Below, one piece after another: positions 56,038 to 64,000 of a stretch of 64,000 nt of DNA. Below the pieces are notes generated by a model, which saw only the letters and a program-made list of their open reading frames with translations, was not told the DNA's origin and did no database searches. How positions within the stretch are numbered: position 1 is the stretch's first letter; every line of letters starts with the position of its first letter. Made by a program: the position numbers and the translations under genes. The DNA is from Nostoc desertorum CM1-VF14 (GTDB lineage Bacteria > Cyanobacteriota > Cyanobacteriia > Cyanobacteriales > Nostocaceae): NCBI GenBank assembly GCA_019359245.1, contig JAHHHR010000003.1, positions 1-64,000 of the forward strand, written 5' to 3'.

Positions 56038-56186
56038 TAATTATCTGGATTATTTACAGGAGTCACTAAAGTTTTTGAAGCTCATTGGGCAAGTGATTGA
56101 AATTGACTGGAGCGAGTATTATATTAATAACATAGGTAAAATTATCGGAATTTTATCTAACATCCTGACAGAAAAAGTATTGTAAT

Positions 56187-56819
56187 ATGCTTGTCAAGTC
56201 AACGGTTGGTGAACAAAGAACACTGCTACATAACATTAGCTGGGAAACCTTTGAAGCCTTGCTGAGAGATACAGGTGAGGACAGAGGCTCAAGATTTGCT
56301 TATGACTGCGGTGTTTTAGAAATCATGACTCCACTTTTTGAACATGAAAATCCTAAAATTCAGTTTGACCGATTGATATTCGCTTTAGCAGTGGAATTAA
56401 AGACTAAAATTAGAAGTGCTGGTTCTACAACATTAAAACGTAAACCAATAACAAAGGGAATAGAACCAGATACTTGTTATTACATTCAAAATGAGCCACT
56501 AATTAGAGGTAAACAAGAATTAGATTTAACAACAGACCCAGCGCCGGATTTAGCAGTTGAAATTGATATTACTAGCAGCTCTGTTAATAAGCTTAATATT
56601 TATGCGGCTTTAGGTGTAGCAGAATTATGGAGATATGACGGTGAAGTTTTAAAATTTTATCAGTTAGTAGAAAGCCAATATATTGAAATTAAGTTGAGTA
56701 TCGCTTTTCCTTTAATTTCTGTTAGTGAGATGAATAGATTTATCCAACAAAGTAAAACTATGGATGAAATTGATCTGGTGCAATCCTTCCGCGCTTGGGT
56801 GCAGAGTAAGATAGCTTAA
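56187..56819 (+). CDS. Uma2-family protein, copy 1
   Basis: This 210-aa protein belongs to the Uma2/DUF820 group with a predicted PD-(D/E)XK nuclease fold. Core residues lie in RGIEPDTCYYIQ-like KGIEPDTCYYIQNE, DPAPDLAVEIDITSSS and VAELWRYDG. Members are very numerous in cyanobacteria and their activity is largely unproven. A second copy follows 30 bases downstream. The first 94 bases of the two genes differ at one position while later parts are far more diverged, suggesting gene conversion. Confidence 0.88.
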   Translation: MLVKSTVGEQRTLLHNISWETFEALLRDTGEDRGSRFAYDCGVLEIMTPLFEHENPKIQFDRLIFALAVELKTKIRSAGSTTLKRKPITKGIEPDTCYYIQNEPLIRGKQELDLTTDPAPDLAVEIDITSSSVNKLNIYAALGVAELWRYDGEVLKFYQLVESQYIEIKLSIAFPLISVSEMNRFIQQSKTMDEIDLVQSFRAWVQSKIA

Positions 56820-56849
56820 AATCATGAATTAATTACGAATTATTTTAAT

Positions 56850-57482
56850 ATGCTTGTCAAGTCAACGGTTGGTGAACAAAGAACAGTGCTACATAACATT
56901 AGCTGGGAAACCTTTGAAGCCTTGCTGAGAGATACAGGTGAAGATAGAGGTTCTCGGTTTGCTTATGATTGCGGTGTTTTAGAAATCATGACTCCACTTT
57001 TTGAACACGAAAACTCCAAAAGTAATTTTGGTAATTTTATTATTGCTTTAGCTGAAGAATTAGGTATTGAAGTGAGAAGCGCTGGTTCAACAACATTGAA
57101 GCGGAAAATATCAAAGCGGGGAATAGAACCAGATACTTGCTACTATATCCAGAATGAACTAGCTATTAGAGGTAAGCAAACTTTAGATTTAGAAAATGAT
57201 CCGCCGCCTGATTTAGCAATTGAGATTGACATTACCAGTAGTTCAGTTAACAAATTGGGGATTTATTCAACGTTGGGTGTAACTGAACTTTGGAGATATG
57301 ATGGGCAAAACTTAAAATTTTATCAGTTGATAGAGGGGCAATATATCGAGTGTAAGTTTAGTATTGCTTTTCCTATAGTATCAGTGAGTGAGATAAGCAG
57401 ATTTATTGAGCAGAGTAAAAGTATGGGGGAAATTGCTTTGCTGAAATCCTTTCGTGCTTGGGTTAGGGGGAAGATGGGTTAG
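56850..57482 (+). CDS. Uma2-family protein, copy 2
   Basis: This 210-aa tandem paralogue of the preceding gene has the same length and core motifs (RGIEPDTCYYIQNELAIRGK, DLAIEIDITSSS, TELWRYDG). It retains the predicted catalytic acidic residues. Differences concentrate after residue 50. It probably shares a transcript with copy 1. The biological role is unknown; the family is often called a restriction-like endonuclease by fold only. Confidence 0.87.
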   Translation: MLVKSTVGEQRTVLHNISWETFEALLRDTGEDRGSRFAYDCGVLEIMTPLFEHENSKSNFGNFIIALAEELGIEVRSAGSTTLKRKISKRGIEPDTCYYIQNELAIRGKQTLDLENDPPPDLAIEIDITSSSVNKLGIYSTLGVTELWRYDGQNLKFYQLIEGQYIECKFSIAFPIVSVSEISRFIEQSKSMGEIALLKSFRAWVRGKMG

Positions 57483-57714
57483 TTTAGGTGGCGATCATTA
57501 TTTAAAATTAATGCCCCTATCTGTTAGACTTATATTTATATAGGACTAATATTTGATTTATGAAAATGCTTGATACAGATCGAAAAGCCTAATTGCTTAT
57601 TCCCTACTCCCCACTCCGCGCCCACGTAGATAATTTCAAAAATCAAATACGATTCCTATAGCATAAGTAAGTAACTCTTAAAAATAGTTGCGTAAGTATT
57701 TCATCACCAGTACA

Positions 57715-58317
57715 CTATATTTGCTCCGTTGAGCTTAACTGGCTCACGGTACTGGTACTGGCTAGCGTATAGAGTTCAGTACTAGAAAAACCTGCTTGTT
57801 TATTTAGCATTTCAACCATTTCTATAGCATCATTCAAAAATCTTTCCGCAGTTTGCATATTAACCATTTTTTCCCAATTAAGCTTGGGTAATTGTGTATA
57901 TGTATGTTCTTCAGATGCTTTTTGAATTTGATTGACATTAATTATTTCACTCTTACCATGAACAAGTTTGTTTCGGAATTTAAAAATCTCTTTAAATGTT
58001 TGAAATGGTCTGCGTCCATAGTCTATTTTGAAACATATCATCTCACTCCATTTTTCTAGTTTTTTATTGGGGTTAAGTTTCTCAAAATATTTCCAGTAGC
58101 TATTATTTTCTCTAATTCCATAAAATTTAAATCCTGAATGATTCAGATAAGCTTCCAAATAAAAAGCCGATGTTAGCATACTGGTCATATAGTTGTAAAA
58201 AGAGCCTTCTTGATTTGCTTTTGCTTGATTCAGAAGAACACGGCTCGCCTGTTTAAGATACATAAACGTATTAACATTTCTTTGGCCTACGACATACTCC
58301 TTAGCATTACTATTCAT
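57715..58317 (-). CDS. HEPN-like protein
   Basis: This 200-aa helical protein contains FRNKLVHGKSEI, which matches the R-x4-H signature of HEPN ribonuclease or nucleotide-binding helical domains. The helices before it (SFYNYMTSMLTSAFYLEAYL) fit the four-helix bundle. HEPN proteins are frequent in toxin/antitoxin, Abi and CRISPR systems, commonly as RNases. No MNT nucleotidyltransferase partner is adjacent; the neighbours are Uma2 genes. The assignment rests on one motif and the helical pattern. Confidence 0.7.
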   Translation of the reverse strand: MNSNAKEYVVGQRNVNTFMYLKQASRVLLNQAKANQEGSFYNYMTSMLTSAFYLEAYLNHSGFKFYGIRENNSYWKYFEKLNPNKKLEKWSEMICFKIDYGRRPFQTFKEIFKFRNKLVHGKSEIINVNQIQKASEEHTYTQLPKLNWEKMVNMQTAERFLNDAIEMVEMLNKQAGFSSTELYTLASTSTVSQLSSTEQI

Positions 58318-58468
58318 ATTGTTCTTCGCTTGACTTAAAGATATGAGTATTTTATCGTAATTTAATTTACATAAAATCTAAGTGAAAGACTGTTGGATCT
58401 ATAGCCGACAAAGGTAGACTTCAGTCTTATAGCCGCACTCTTCTAGAGTGTTTGATATAATCACAAAA

Positions 58469-59287
58469 TCAACTCAAAGAATCTGGATCTATCCCTAACT
58501 TTCGCAATTCTTCTGCTAGCCTTTGAGCGCGTTGTTCAGCAGTGGTAGCGCGTTGTTCAGCAGCGATCGCACGTTCTTCTGGTGTTAAATATCTGACTCC
58601 TTGTTTGTCATACCAATACAACCAATCCCGCGTAATTCCCTGATAAGTTCCCCGTTCATGACCAATTGCTAAACCTATCTCTGTTAACCAAACAGGATTT
58701 CCTCGCTGCAATACATATTCCCCATTTACTAACCGATAAACTTCTAAAGGCGCTTTTCTACGGCGTTGGGGATTGTAAACAACATAATACAAAATCTCCA
58801 TCTCAGCATACATTTTCTTTTTGCTGCTGTATTCCCCACGCCTTTTATGAGAAACAACTTCTAATGCCATGATTGGCATAACTCTTTCTTCCCACAACAC
58901 ATAACTCAAGCGCAAGTTCTCATCAAAAACTCGCTCGACTCCTAAGCTTAAAAACCCATCGGGTACAATCGGCGGTAATTCGGGATCGTAATATATCCCC
59001 ATATCAACCCCAAAAAACCAATCCATCCGGCTTGTCCACAGCCAAGCTAGGATGGCTTTGAGTAAACTGGGGATTAAATCTTGTAGTTCATTGTCCACAG
59101 GTGTATAGTCCGAATCGGGCAGATCCTCGGCGGAGGGTAAGCAGTGCAATGGGTTGTAATTTAACATGGTGGCTGCAAACGCAAACTTATAATATTGATG
59201 ATATCTATCCACCTCTGACTTTTTCTTGCGATAATTCCCAAGGGGGACGCGCTCTCCATTGGCTAGTAAAAGAGGGATAGATGACAC
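58469..59287 (-). CDS. Uma2-family protein with C-terminal coiled coil
   Basis: This 272-aa Uma2/DUF820 protein is of the longer subgroup. The fold core is seen in DMGIYYDPELPPIVPDGFLS, MALEVVSHKRRGEYSSKKKM and MEILYYVVYNPQRR. A coiled coil (EERAIAAEQRATTAEQRAQR) and LRKLGIDPDSLS close the protein, as is common in this subgroup. The start is a GTG at 59287, which overlaps the divergent ATG of the CPBP protease gene by seven bases. Its role is unknown. Confidence 0.85.
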   Translation of the reverse strand: MSSIPLLLANGERVPLGNYRKKKSEVDRYHQYYKFAFAATMLNYNPLHCLPSAEDLPDSDYTPVDNELQDLIPSLLKAILAWLWTSRMDWFFGVDMGIYYDPELPPIVPDGFLSLGVERVFDENLRLSYVLWEERVMPIMALEVVSHKRRGEYSSKKKMYAEMEILYYVVYNPQRRRKAPLEVYRLVNGEYVLQRGNPVWLTEIGLAIGHERGTYQGITRDWLYWYDKQGVRYLTPEERAIAAEQRATTAEQRAQRLAEELRKLGIDPDSLS

Positions 59288-60855
59288 TCAAGCGATTAGT
59301 TTTAATTTTTATACTGACGCCTATAGCAGTTCTGTTGGCAGTTTCGGCTTTATTCAGTAGTTGGCAAGAACCTCAGTTCCAAAGTCGCCTAGAACTATAC
59401 CAAACTAATATTGCTCTACAAGCCGAAGCTTGGCAATCAGAAGATAGCAGCGATAACAATCTCAAAGCGGTTCAGGAAGCAATACTTGGTGAGCAACCCC
59501 TGGAAAGCGCCACAAAGCAGTATCAAGAGGCGCGTCAATCAGTTGAAGCTAATTTAGATAAAGTTAATAACAAACTTGCACAATTAAGCTCTCAACCTGA
59601 AATAACTTCCATACCTCCGAAACCTCTACCGGATGTTCCTCCCACTACTAAAACTTCTAAACAGGGACAGCAACAGTTACAACAGTCCCTCAAGCAATTA
59701 CAAAAATTACTGGCTGAATTAGACTTGCGCCTGGGAATTTTACAAGCACAGCAAGGACAGACGGATACAGCTCTTAAAACTTGGAGCGAATTACAACAAC
59801 GCTCAGATATCAATCCAGAATTTGGAGAAACCGCAGCTGTATTAAGTGGATTGTGGAGCAATCCTCCTCGTCTGCTCCAAAATTCTCAAGAACGGATTCA
59901 GAAGAATTTAGAAGGTTGGTTTCGCTCTACTGCTTTGGTTCAACTGTACCAACTCCAGCAACGACAAGATGCTTTATCAGCAGTTAAGGCTGCACAACAA
60001 GAATCTGCTGCTCAAGCGGTGATCAAATTAGCAGTTATTGGCACTATCCCCACCTTGGCAGCTTTAATTGGTCTAATACTGCTGATTTTCTTAGTTGCTC
60101 AACGCTTGTTGAAAGGAAAAACCTCGTTACTCGCTCAGAATGCTGATGTCCTTTGGTCAACACCTTGGGATGGTGAAACGATTTTGCAGGTTTTTATCGT
60201 CGGCTTTTTCTTCATGGGGCAAATTTTTGTCCCTTTATTGCTATCGCTACTCCCCATCCCTCGGCCTGTGGGTGATGTGCGACTTCAGGCTTTTTATGTT
60301 TTAGTTAGTTACTTTCTAGTAGCATCGGGTGCGCTGTTAGTGCTGTATTTTTCTCTCAAGCGCTTTTTTCCATTACCAGAATTTTGGTTCCGCTTCCGTT
60401 TTCAAGATAACTGGTTCTTGTGGGGACTGGGAGGCTATTGCGCGGCTTTACCTATAGTTGTGGTGGTATCTTTGATCAATCAACAGCTATGGCAAGGACA
60501 GGGTGGTAGTAATCCCCTGTTGCAATTAGCTCTGGAAAGCCAAGATGGTGTAGCACTTGGTATATTTTTCTCCACAGCAGCGATCGCAGCTCCATTTTTT
60601 GAAGAAATTCTGTTTCGCGGCTTTTTGCTACCCTCTCTGACTCGCTACTTACCCGTGTGGGGATCAATTCTTGCAAGTGCTTTGTTGTTTGCGATCGCTC
60701 ACCTCAGTTTGTCGGAAATTCTTCCCCTCACTGCATTGGGGATCGTCCTAGGGGTCGTTTACACGCGATCGCGCAACCTCCTTGCTCCTATGCTCCTCCA
60801 CAGCCTTTGGAATAGCGGTACATTATTAAGTCTCTTTGTTTTAGGTAGCAACTAG
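59281..60855 (+). CDS. CPBP-family intramembrane metalloprotease
   Basis: This 524-aa protein has an N-terminal membrane helix (about 5-25) and a long extramembrane helical region rich in Gln (about 30-240). Six or seven membrane helices follow. The CAAX/CPBP (Abi) motif FEEILFRGFL lies near 438, a second motif with His reads FAIAHLSLSEI, and the last reads PMLLHSLWNSGTL. Such proteases process prenylated or small peptides, or act in bacteriocin immunity; the cyanobacterial substrate is unknown. The ATG lies inside the start of the divergent Uma2 gene. Confidence 0.88.
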   Translation: MTLKRLVLIFILTPIAVLLAVSALFSSWQEPQFQSRLELYQTNIALQAEAWQSEDSSDNNLKAVQEAILGEQPLESATKQYQEARQSVEANLDKVNNKLAQLSSQPEITSIPPKPLPDVPPTTKTSKQGQQQLQQSLKQLQKLLAELDLRLGILQAQQGQTDTALKTWSELQQRSDINPEFGETAAVLSGLWSNPPRLLQNSQERIQKNLEGWFRSTALVQLYQLQQRQDALSAVKAAQQESAAQAVIKLAVIGTIPTLAALIGLILLIFLVAQRLLKGKTSLLAQNADVLWSTPWDGETILQVFIVGFFFMGQIFVPLLLSLLPIPRPVGDVRLQAFYVLVSYFLVASGALLVLYFSLKRFFPLPEFWFRFRFQDNWFLWGLGGYCAALPIVVVVSLINQQLWQGQGGSNPLLQLALESQDGVALGIFFSTAAIAAPFFEEILFRGFLLPSLTRYLPVWGSILASALLFAIAHLSLSEILPLTALGIVLGVVYTRSRNLLAPMLLHSLWNSGTLLSLFVLGSN

Positions 60856-61269
60856 CACACTAGTACACGGTTGCTAAAAAGGCAAATATTTGATTTTATC
60901 TGCATAAGTAAGAACAATTTACTAGTTAGGGAACTCCAAACAATAAATTATTCCGCTTGAGGTTGTTGACTGTTGACTGTGAACTGTCAACGGTCAACAG
61001 TTAACAGTCGCAATCGAATATTTTTTTAGTTGTGAGTCCTTTATATCTCGTTATTGGTGGATCGCGTTTCACGCCCGATGGAAGCGATGTCTACAACAGG
61101 CTACGCGTACGCAAAAAAATCCGGAAATAATACTGATGGACTTGTAAAAAGTGGTATAGCAGTTTTTGCTGATTCTTTGGGTTTATTCTTCTCAAGATGA
61201 ATGTTTAACCTAAAAATATGCAAAATTGCTGCACCAGGGTTTGCAATCATCAAATCTAAACTGATGCGG
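60856..61269. other. Repeat-rich intergenic region
   Basis: About 410 bases. A hairpin of GACTGTTGACTGT/AACAGTTAACAGTC type lies at about 60968-61008. A GCTACGCGTACGC repeat lies at about 61101-61113. No gene is seen. Confidence 0.45.
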
Positions 61270-61383
61270 GCCTAAATTGTATAAACACTCTTTACGGTCG
61301 TTAGCTGTTGACGGTTGACGGTTATCAGTCATCAATCATCGGTCATCAGGCTTCATGTAAATGTTCAAGTTAAATGCGTAACA
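61270..61383. repeat. Dispersed repeat, long copy
   Basis: CCTAAATTGTATAAACACTC at the left and GTTCAAGTTAAATGCGTAAC at the right match the ends of the copy at 49189-49260. The interior holds extra TGACGGTTGACGGTTATCAG and CATCAATCATCGGTCATCAG repeats. Confidence 0.65.
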
Positions 61384-61594
61384 GCTGACCAAAGTGCTAG
61401 ATTTTCTGGCTATGCCACAAAACATTTTAGCGTCCCCTCTGGAATAGAAGTACGCTGATTTTGGTTATTTCTCTTGAGACTTACTCGTACTGAAAAAATT
61501 AAAAATTTATTTATTAAGCAAGTAACTGTATTTGCTTTGATTACAATAAAGACTTTATTTTTATACCTCACCTATCAAGGAGCAGCACTTAAAT

Positions 61595-61870
61595 ATGTCA
61601 AATTTCAACCCCAGTCACCCAACCAAACAACTTCTAGCTGGTTACTGTGGCATTATCCTTGGAGGGTTTGGGGTTCATAAATTTATTCTAGGATACACTC
61701 CAGAAGGTTTTATCATGTTGATGATTTCTGTAGTCGGGGGTTCTTTCACCTACGGAATTGCCTTGTTAATTATGCAACTTGTAGGTTTAATTGAAGGCAT
61801 GATCTACTTGAATAAGCCCCCTGAAGAATTTGTAAATACCTACTTTGTGAGTAAGCAGGGCTGGTTCTAA
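61595..61870 (+). CDS. TM2-domain membrane protein
   Basis: This 91-aa protein contains a TM2 domain. The first helix reads LLAGYCGIILGGFGVHKFIL with the typical GxxGxHxF motif, then GYTPEGFIMLMI and the second helix of the pair GIALLIMQLVGLIEGMIYL. The C-terminus is short and polar. TM2 proteins are small two-helix proteins of unclear function in bacteria. The frame starts after AGGAGC about 14 bases upstream. Confidence 0.9.
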   Translation: MSNFNPSHPTKQLLAGYCGIILGGFGVHKFILGYTPEGFIMLMISVVGGSFTYGIALLIMQLVGLIEGMIYLNKPPEEFVNTYFVSKQGWF

Positions 61871-62155
61871 TACTCGACCAACTCAAATCAAATATGATGG
61901 GTGAGGGCAGTAGGAGGAGCAGCACTTCTCTACGGCACGCTGCGCGTAGCTTGCTTCCCTAAAGGGGTACGACTACGCTCAGTAACCAGGGAGCAGGGGA
62001 GGCAGGGGAAGAAAAGAACTTGAATTTCTTACCATAAACTCAGCAAAGTTCCCTTGCCAAACCACTAACTCTAGGCCAATTTAATTTGATGCTGAGTGCA
62101 ATTATTACTTTTTTACTCAGTACTCAAAACTGTTTCGGTGCAATAGGGCATATTG
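61871..62155. repeat. Intergenic region with hairpin repeat
   Basis: This region contains ACGGCACGCTGCGCGTAGCT near 61935 and GGGAGCAGGGGAGGCAGGGG near 61988-62007. Both are common Nostocales dispersed elements. No gene is seen. Confidence 0.45.
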
Positions 62156-62300
62156 CCAATACGTCACGGCGAAAATAGAGCAACCATTAAATCAGTGTCA
62201 AACAGTTTTATCACAGTTTTAGTCTCTGATAATTGATAACTGATAACTAGAGTTTATTTCATAATCCTTTTGACTTTTGACTTCCGCCTTGCGGTACTAG
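62156..62300. mobile_element. Diverged copy of the ftsQ-side MITE
   Basis: The left end ACGTCACGGCGAAAATAG with AGCAACCATTAA and the right end CTTTTGACTTCCGCCTTGCG with GTACTAG match the two ends of the element at 27208-27311 in opposite orientation. The copy is about 145 bp and decayed on its left side. Confidence 0.55.
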
Positions 62301-62362
62301 ACTGATTTATCATTGGCAGCAGTTATACAGCACTTCTACCTTCTATATTTCTTTTTATTGAT

Positions 62363-62542
62363 ATGCTCATTCTCAAACCTAAACAGCTAAACTGGGCAAT
62401 ATTCTTTTTGTTGGGTATAGGCTATTTTAGCGTTATGTCTCATTTGGAAATTAACTATTTCTTAAAAAGCCTGATCGCGCTCATGCCAATGCAGGTTGGA
62501 GCTATTATTTATGTGACTTATCTCCGGTGGAGCCGTCATTGA
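62363..62542 (+). CDS. Small membrane protein, 59 aa
   Basis: The frame begins MLILKPKQLNWAIFFLLGIG, includes YFSVMSHLEINYFLKSLIAL and ends VTYLRWSRH. Two hydrophobic helices are separated by a short loop, with a basic C-terminus. It is below usual size cut-offs, and no family is recognised. Its strand is the same as the P-type ATPase 135 bases downstream. Upstream TTTTTATTGAT offers no strong ribosome site, so confidence is moderate. Confidence 0.45.
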   Translation: MLILKPKQLNWAIFFLLGIGYFSVMSHLEINYFLKSLIALMPMQVGAIIYVTYLRWSRH

Positions 62543-62677
62543 CCCTTAGCTAGGTACGATAAATTAATAAATTTAATAGGGTTGACATACAGTCGTAGTT
62601 CCATATTTAGCCTACGCTCAAATTAGAGACGCTTTTAGTCAGGCGTTGAATTTCTGTAGCGAATCTAAACACTTGCC

Positions 62678-64000
62678 ATGCAACTTGTCCCAAAAACTAA
62701 GCTAGCCCCAGAATTTGACCCAATCCTAGAGAAAATTATTCTCGATGTTGGGGGTATGAAGTGCGCGGGGTGTGTAAATGCAGTAGAGCGACAGCTAACC
62801 CAACATCCAGGAGTCAAGAGTGCCTGTGTGAACCTGGCCACAGAGGTAGCAGTTGTAGAGTCAGAAACTGGTGTGGTAGATGCAGATGCACTAGCACAGC
62901 GATTAACAGCCGTTGGATTCCCGACTCAACCCCGAAAAGCTAGGGGCACAGTAGCAGGCGAGATATCTACTTTCCCAGACCCAGCAGAACGACAACGCCA
63001 AGAAATGCGCTCTTCTCTATGGCAATTAGCGATCGCTGCAATGTTGCTATTATTGTCGGGAAGTGGACATTTTGGTAATCTTGGTAGCTCAGTGCTGCCA
63101 GTGCTAAATAATATCTGGTTTCACTGTGGATTGGCGACAGTGGCACTATTAATTCCCGGCCGGCCGATTTTAGTAGATGGCTGGCTGGGTTGGCGGCGAA
63201 ATGCGCCTAACATGAACACGCTGGTGGGATTGGGAACGCTGACTGCATACGTTGCTAGTTTAGTAGCGCTGCTCTTTCCCAAGATGGGTTGGGAGTGCTT
63301 CTTTGACGAACCAGTGATGATGCTGGGCTTTATCCTCTTAGGAAGGACATTAGAGCAACAAGCTAGAGGTCGCGCTGCTGCTGCATTTAGGAAACTGCTG
63401 GCACTCCAGCCACAGGTAGCACGATTGATTGCCAACCCAGAGAAAGCAGAAGTAGGATCTTCTAGTGTAGAGATTCCTGCTGAACAGGTGCGTGTTGGTG
63501 AATGGTTACAAGTACTGCCAGGTGATAAAATTCCTGTCGATGGTGAAGTGGTGGTTGGTAAAACAACGGTGGATGAATCCATGTTGACTGGAGAAGCCGT
63601 GCCAGTGATCAAGCAACCAGGCGATATGGTGACAGGAGGGACGATAAACCAATCAGGAGCGATCGCTATTCAGACAACCCGGACTGGAAGTGATACAACT
63701 CTAGCTCAAATTGTCGCCTTAGTAGAAGCCGCCCAAACTCGGAAAGCACCAGTACAGAAATTAGCAGATACAGTAGCTGGTTACTTTACCTACGGTGTGC
63801 TGACAGCATCCGTATTAACATTTGTCTTTTGGTACTTTTTCGGTACTCACATTTGGGCTGATATCAGCATGTCTGGTGGCATGGAAATGATGGGCCACGC
63901 TACACATGAAGCTCCCCACTCCCCTTTATTAATTAGTTTAAAACTAGCGATCGCAGTTATGGTAGTTGCCTGTCCCTGTGCTTTGGGACTTGCCACACCA
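62678..64000 (+). CDS. Copper-type P1B ATPase, 5' part
   Basis: The first 441 residues are in the window, and the frame runs off the right edge. The N-terminal HMA domain has GMKCAGC (C29, C32). Membrane helices begin near 115 and continue through LLLLSGSGHFG and FDEPVMMLGFILLGR. The actuator domain has MLTGEAVP near 304. The translocation helix ends ACPCALGLATP near 430; CPC with a GMxCxxC metal domain marks a Cu(I) exporter of the CtaA/PacS group. Which of the two it is cannot be decided here. Confidence 0.93.
   Translation, partial: MQLVPKTKLAPEFDPILEKIILDVGGMKCAGCVNAVERQLTQHPGVKSACVNLATEVAVVESETGVVDADALAQRLTAVGFPTQPRKARGTVAGEISTFPDPAERQRQEMRSSLWQLAIAAMLLLLSGSGHFGNLGSSVLPVLNNIWFHCGLATVALLIPGRPILVDGWLGWRRNAPNMNTLVGLGTLTAYVASLVALLFPKMGWECFFDEPVMMLGFILLGRTLEQQARGRAAAAFRKLLALQPQVARLIANPEKAEVGSSSVEIPAEQVRVGEWLQVLPGDKIPVDGEVVVGKTTVDESMLTGEAVPVIKQPGDMVTGGTINQSGAIAIQTTRTGSDTTLAQIVALVEAAQTRKAPVQKLADTVAGYFTYGVLTASVLTFVFWYFFGTHIWADISMSGGMEMMGHATHEAPHSPLLISLKLAIAVMVVACPCALGLATP

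Noticed and set aside
1..64000. tRNA, rRNA or known riboswitch genes
   Set aside because: Reading the intergenic regions on both strands I found no cloverleaf T-loop and acceptor pairing, and no aptamer I recognise; a covariance-model scan would be decisive.

Overview
The window is chromosomal DNA from a filamentous, Nostoc/Anabaena-type cyanobacterium. The evidence is the oxygenic-photosynthesis gene psbO, a high-light-inducible protein, a beta-carotene ketolase (crtW), the cyanobacterial group-3 sigma factor sigF, the sufR/sufBCDS locus, many GCGATCGC (HIP1) octamers, large PAS-rich hybrid kinases, pentapeptide-repeat, TPR and WD40/STAND proteins, and the short dispersed repeats typical of Nostocales. 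Most genes are ordinary housekeeping or signalling genes. No tRNA, rRNA, CRISPR array or intact transposase was seen.

Layout. 0.1-5.7 kb: three overlapping minus-strand two-component genes (membrane PAS kinase, small response regulator, REC-PAS-kinase-REC hybrid). 6-10 kb: a PIN toxin/antitoxin pair followed by a 21-bp hairpin tandem repeat, then two paralogous pentapeptide-repeat proteins separated by a 184-bp MITE. 10-13.4 kb: a stand-alone SelD-associated oxidoreductase domain convergent with a 17-unit TPR protein, with an octamer repeat (GGGGACAA) between them. 13.7-19.4 kb: SemiSWEET, a radical SAM protein, a CPxCG protein, an SRPBCC protein, an SDR relic, a Hli protein, crtW and cofG. 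19.8-24.4 kb: hflX, a PEP-CTERM-like exported protein, grxC and gshB. 24.8-28.2 kb: ftsZ and ftsQ, with a long leader between them that holds a MITE touching the ftsQ stop. 28.9-35.4 kb: an AAA/KAP-like ATPase followed by a 1675-residue STAND NTPase with 14 WD40 repeats, the best candidate in the window for an uncharacterised system. 36.7-40.3 kb: psbO, a possible structured RNA, sigF, a lipoprotein and a small conserved protein. 40.5-45.3 kb: an XRE regulator coupled to a 1530-residue double hybrid kinase. 45.4-50 kb: an orphan ABC ATPase, a secreted TPR protein, a YbjQ-like protein, a membrane protein, a second SemiSWEET and a small conserved protein. 50-56 kb: sufR divergent from sufB-sufC-sufD-sufS, with two CAAC-N6-GTTG operators. 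56.2-60.9 kb: duplicated Uma2 proteins, a HEPN-like protein, a third Uma2 protein and a CPBP protease whose start overlaps it divergently. 61.6-64 kb: a TM2 protein, a 59-aa membrane ORF and the start of a copper-type P1B ATPase that runs off the window.

Functional links: sufR controls Fe-S assembly by sufBCDS; grxC and gshB share glutathione metabolism; hli, crtW and cofG all serve light tolerance or light-dependent chemistry; ftsQ and ftsZ serve division; XRE plus kinase and the three-gene kinase operon are sensory modules with related C-terminal halves. Starts were moved from the longest frame to a better-supported codon where a Shine-Dalgarno sequence, signal peptide or family N-terminus argued for it.
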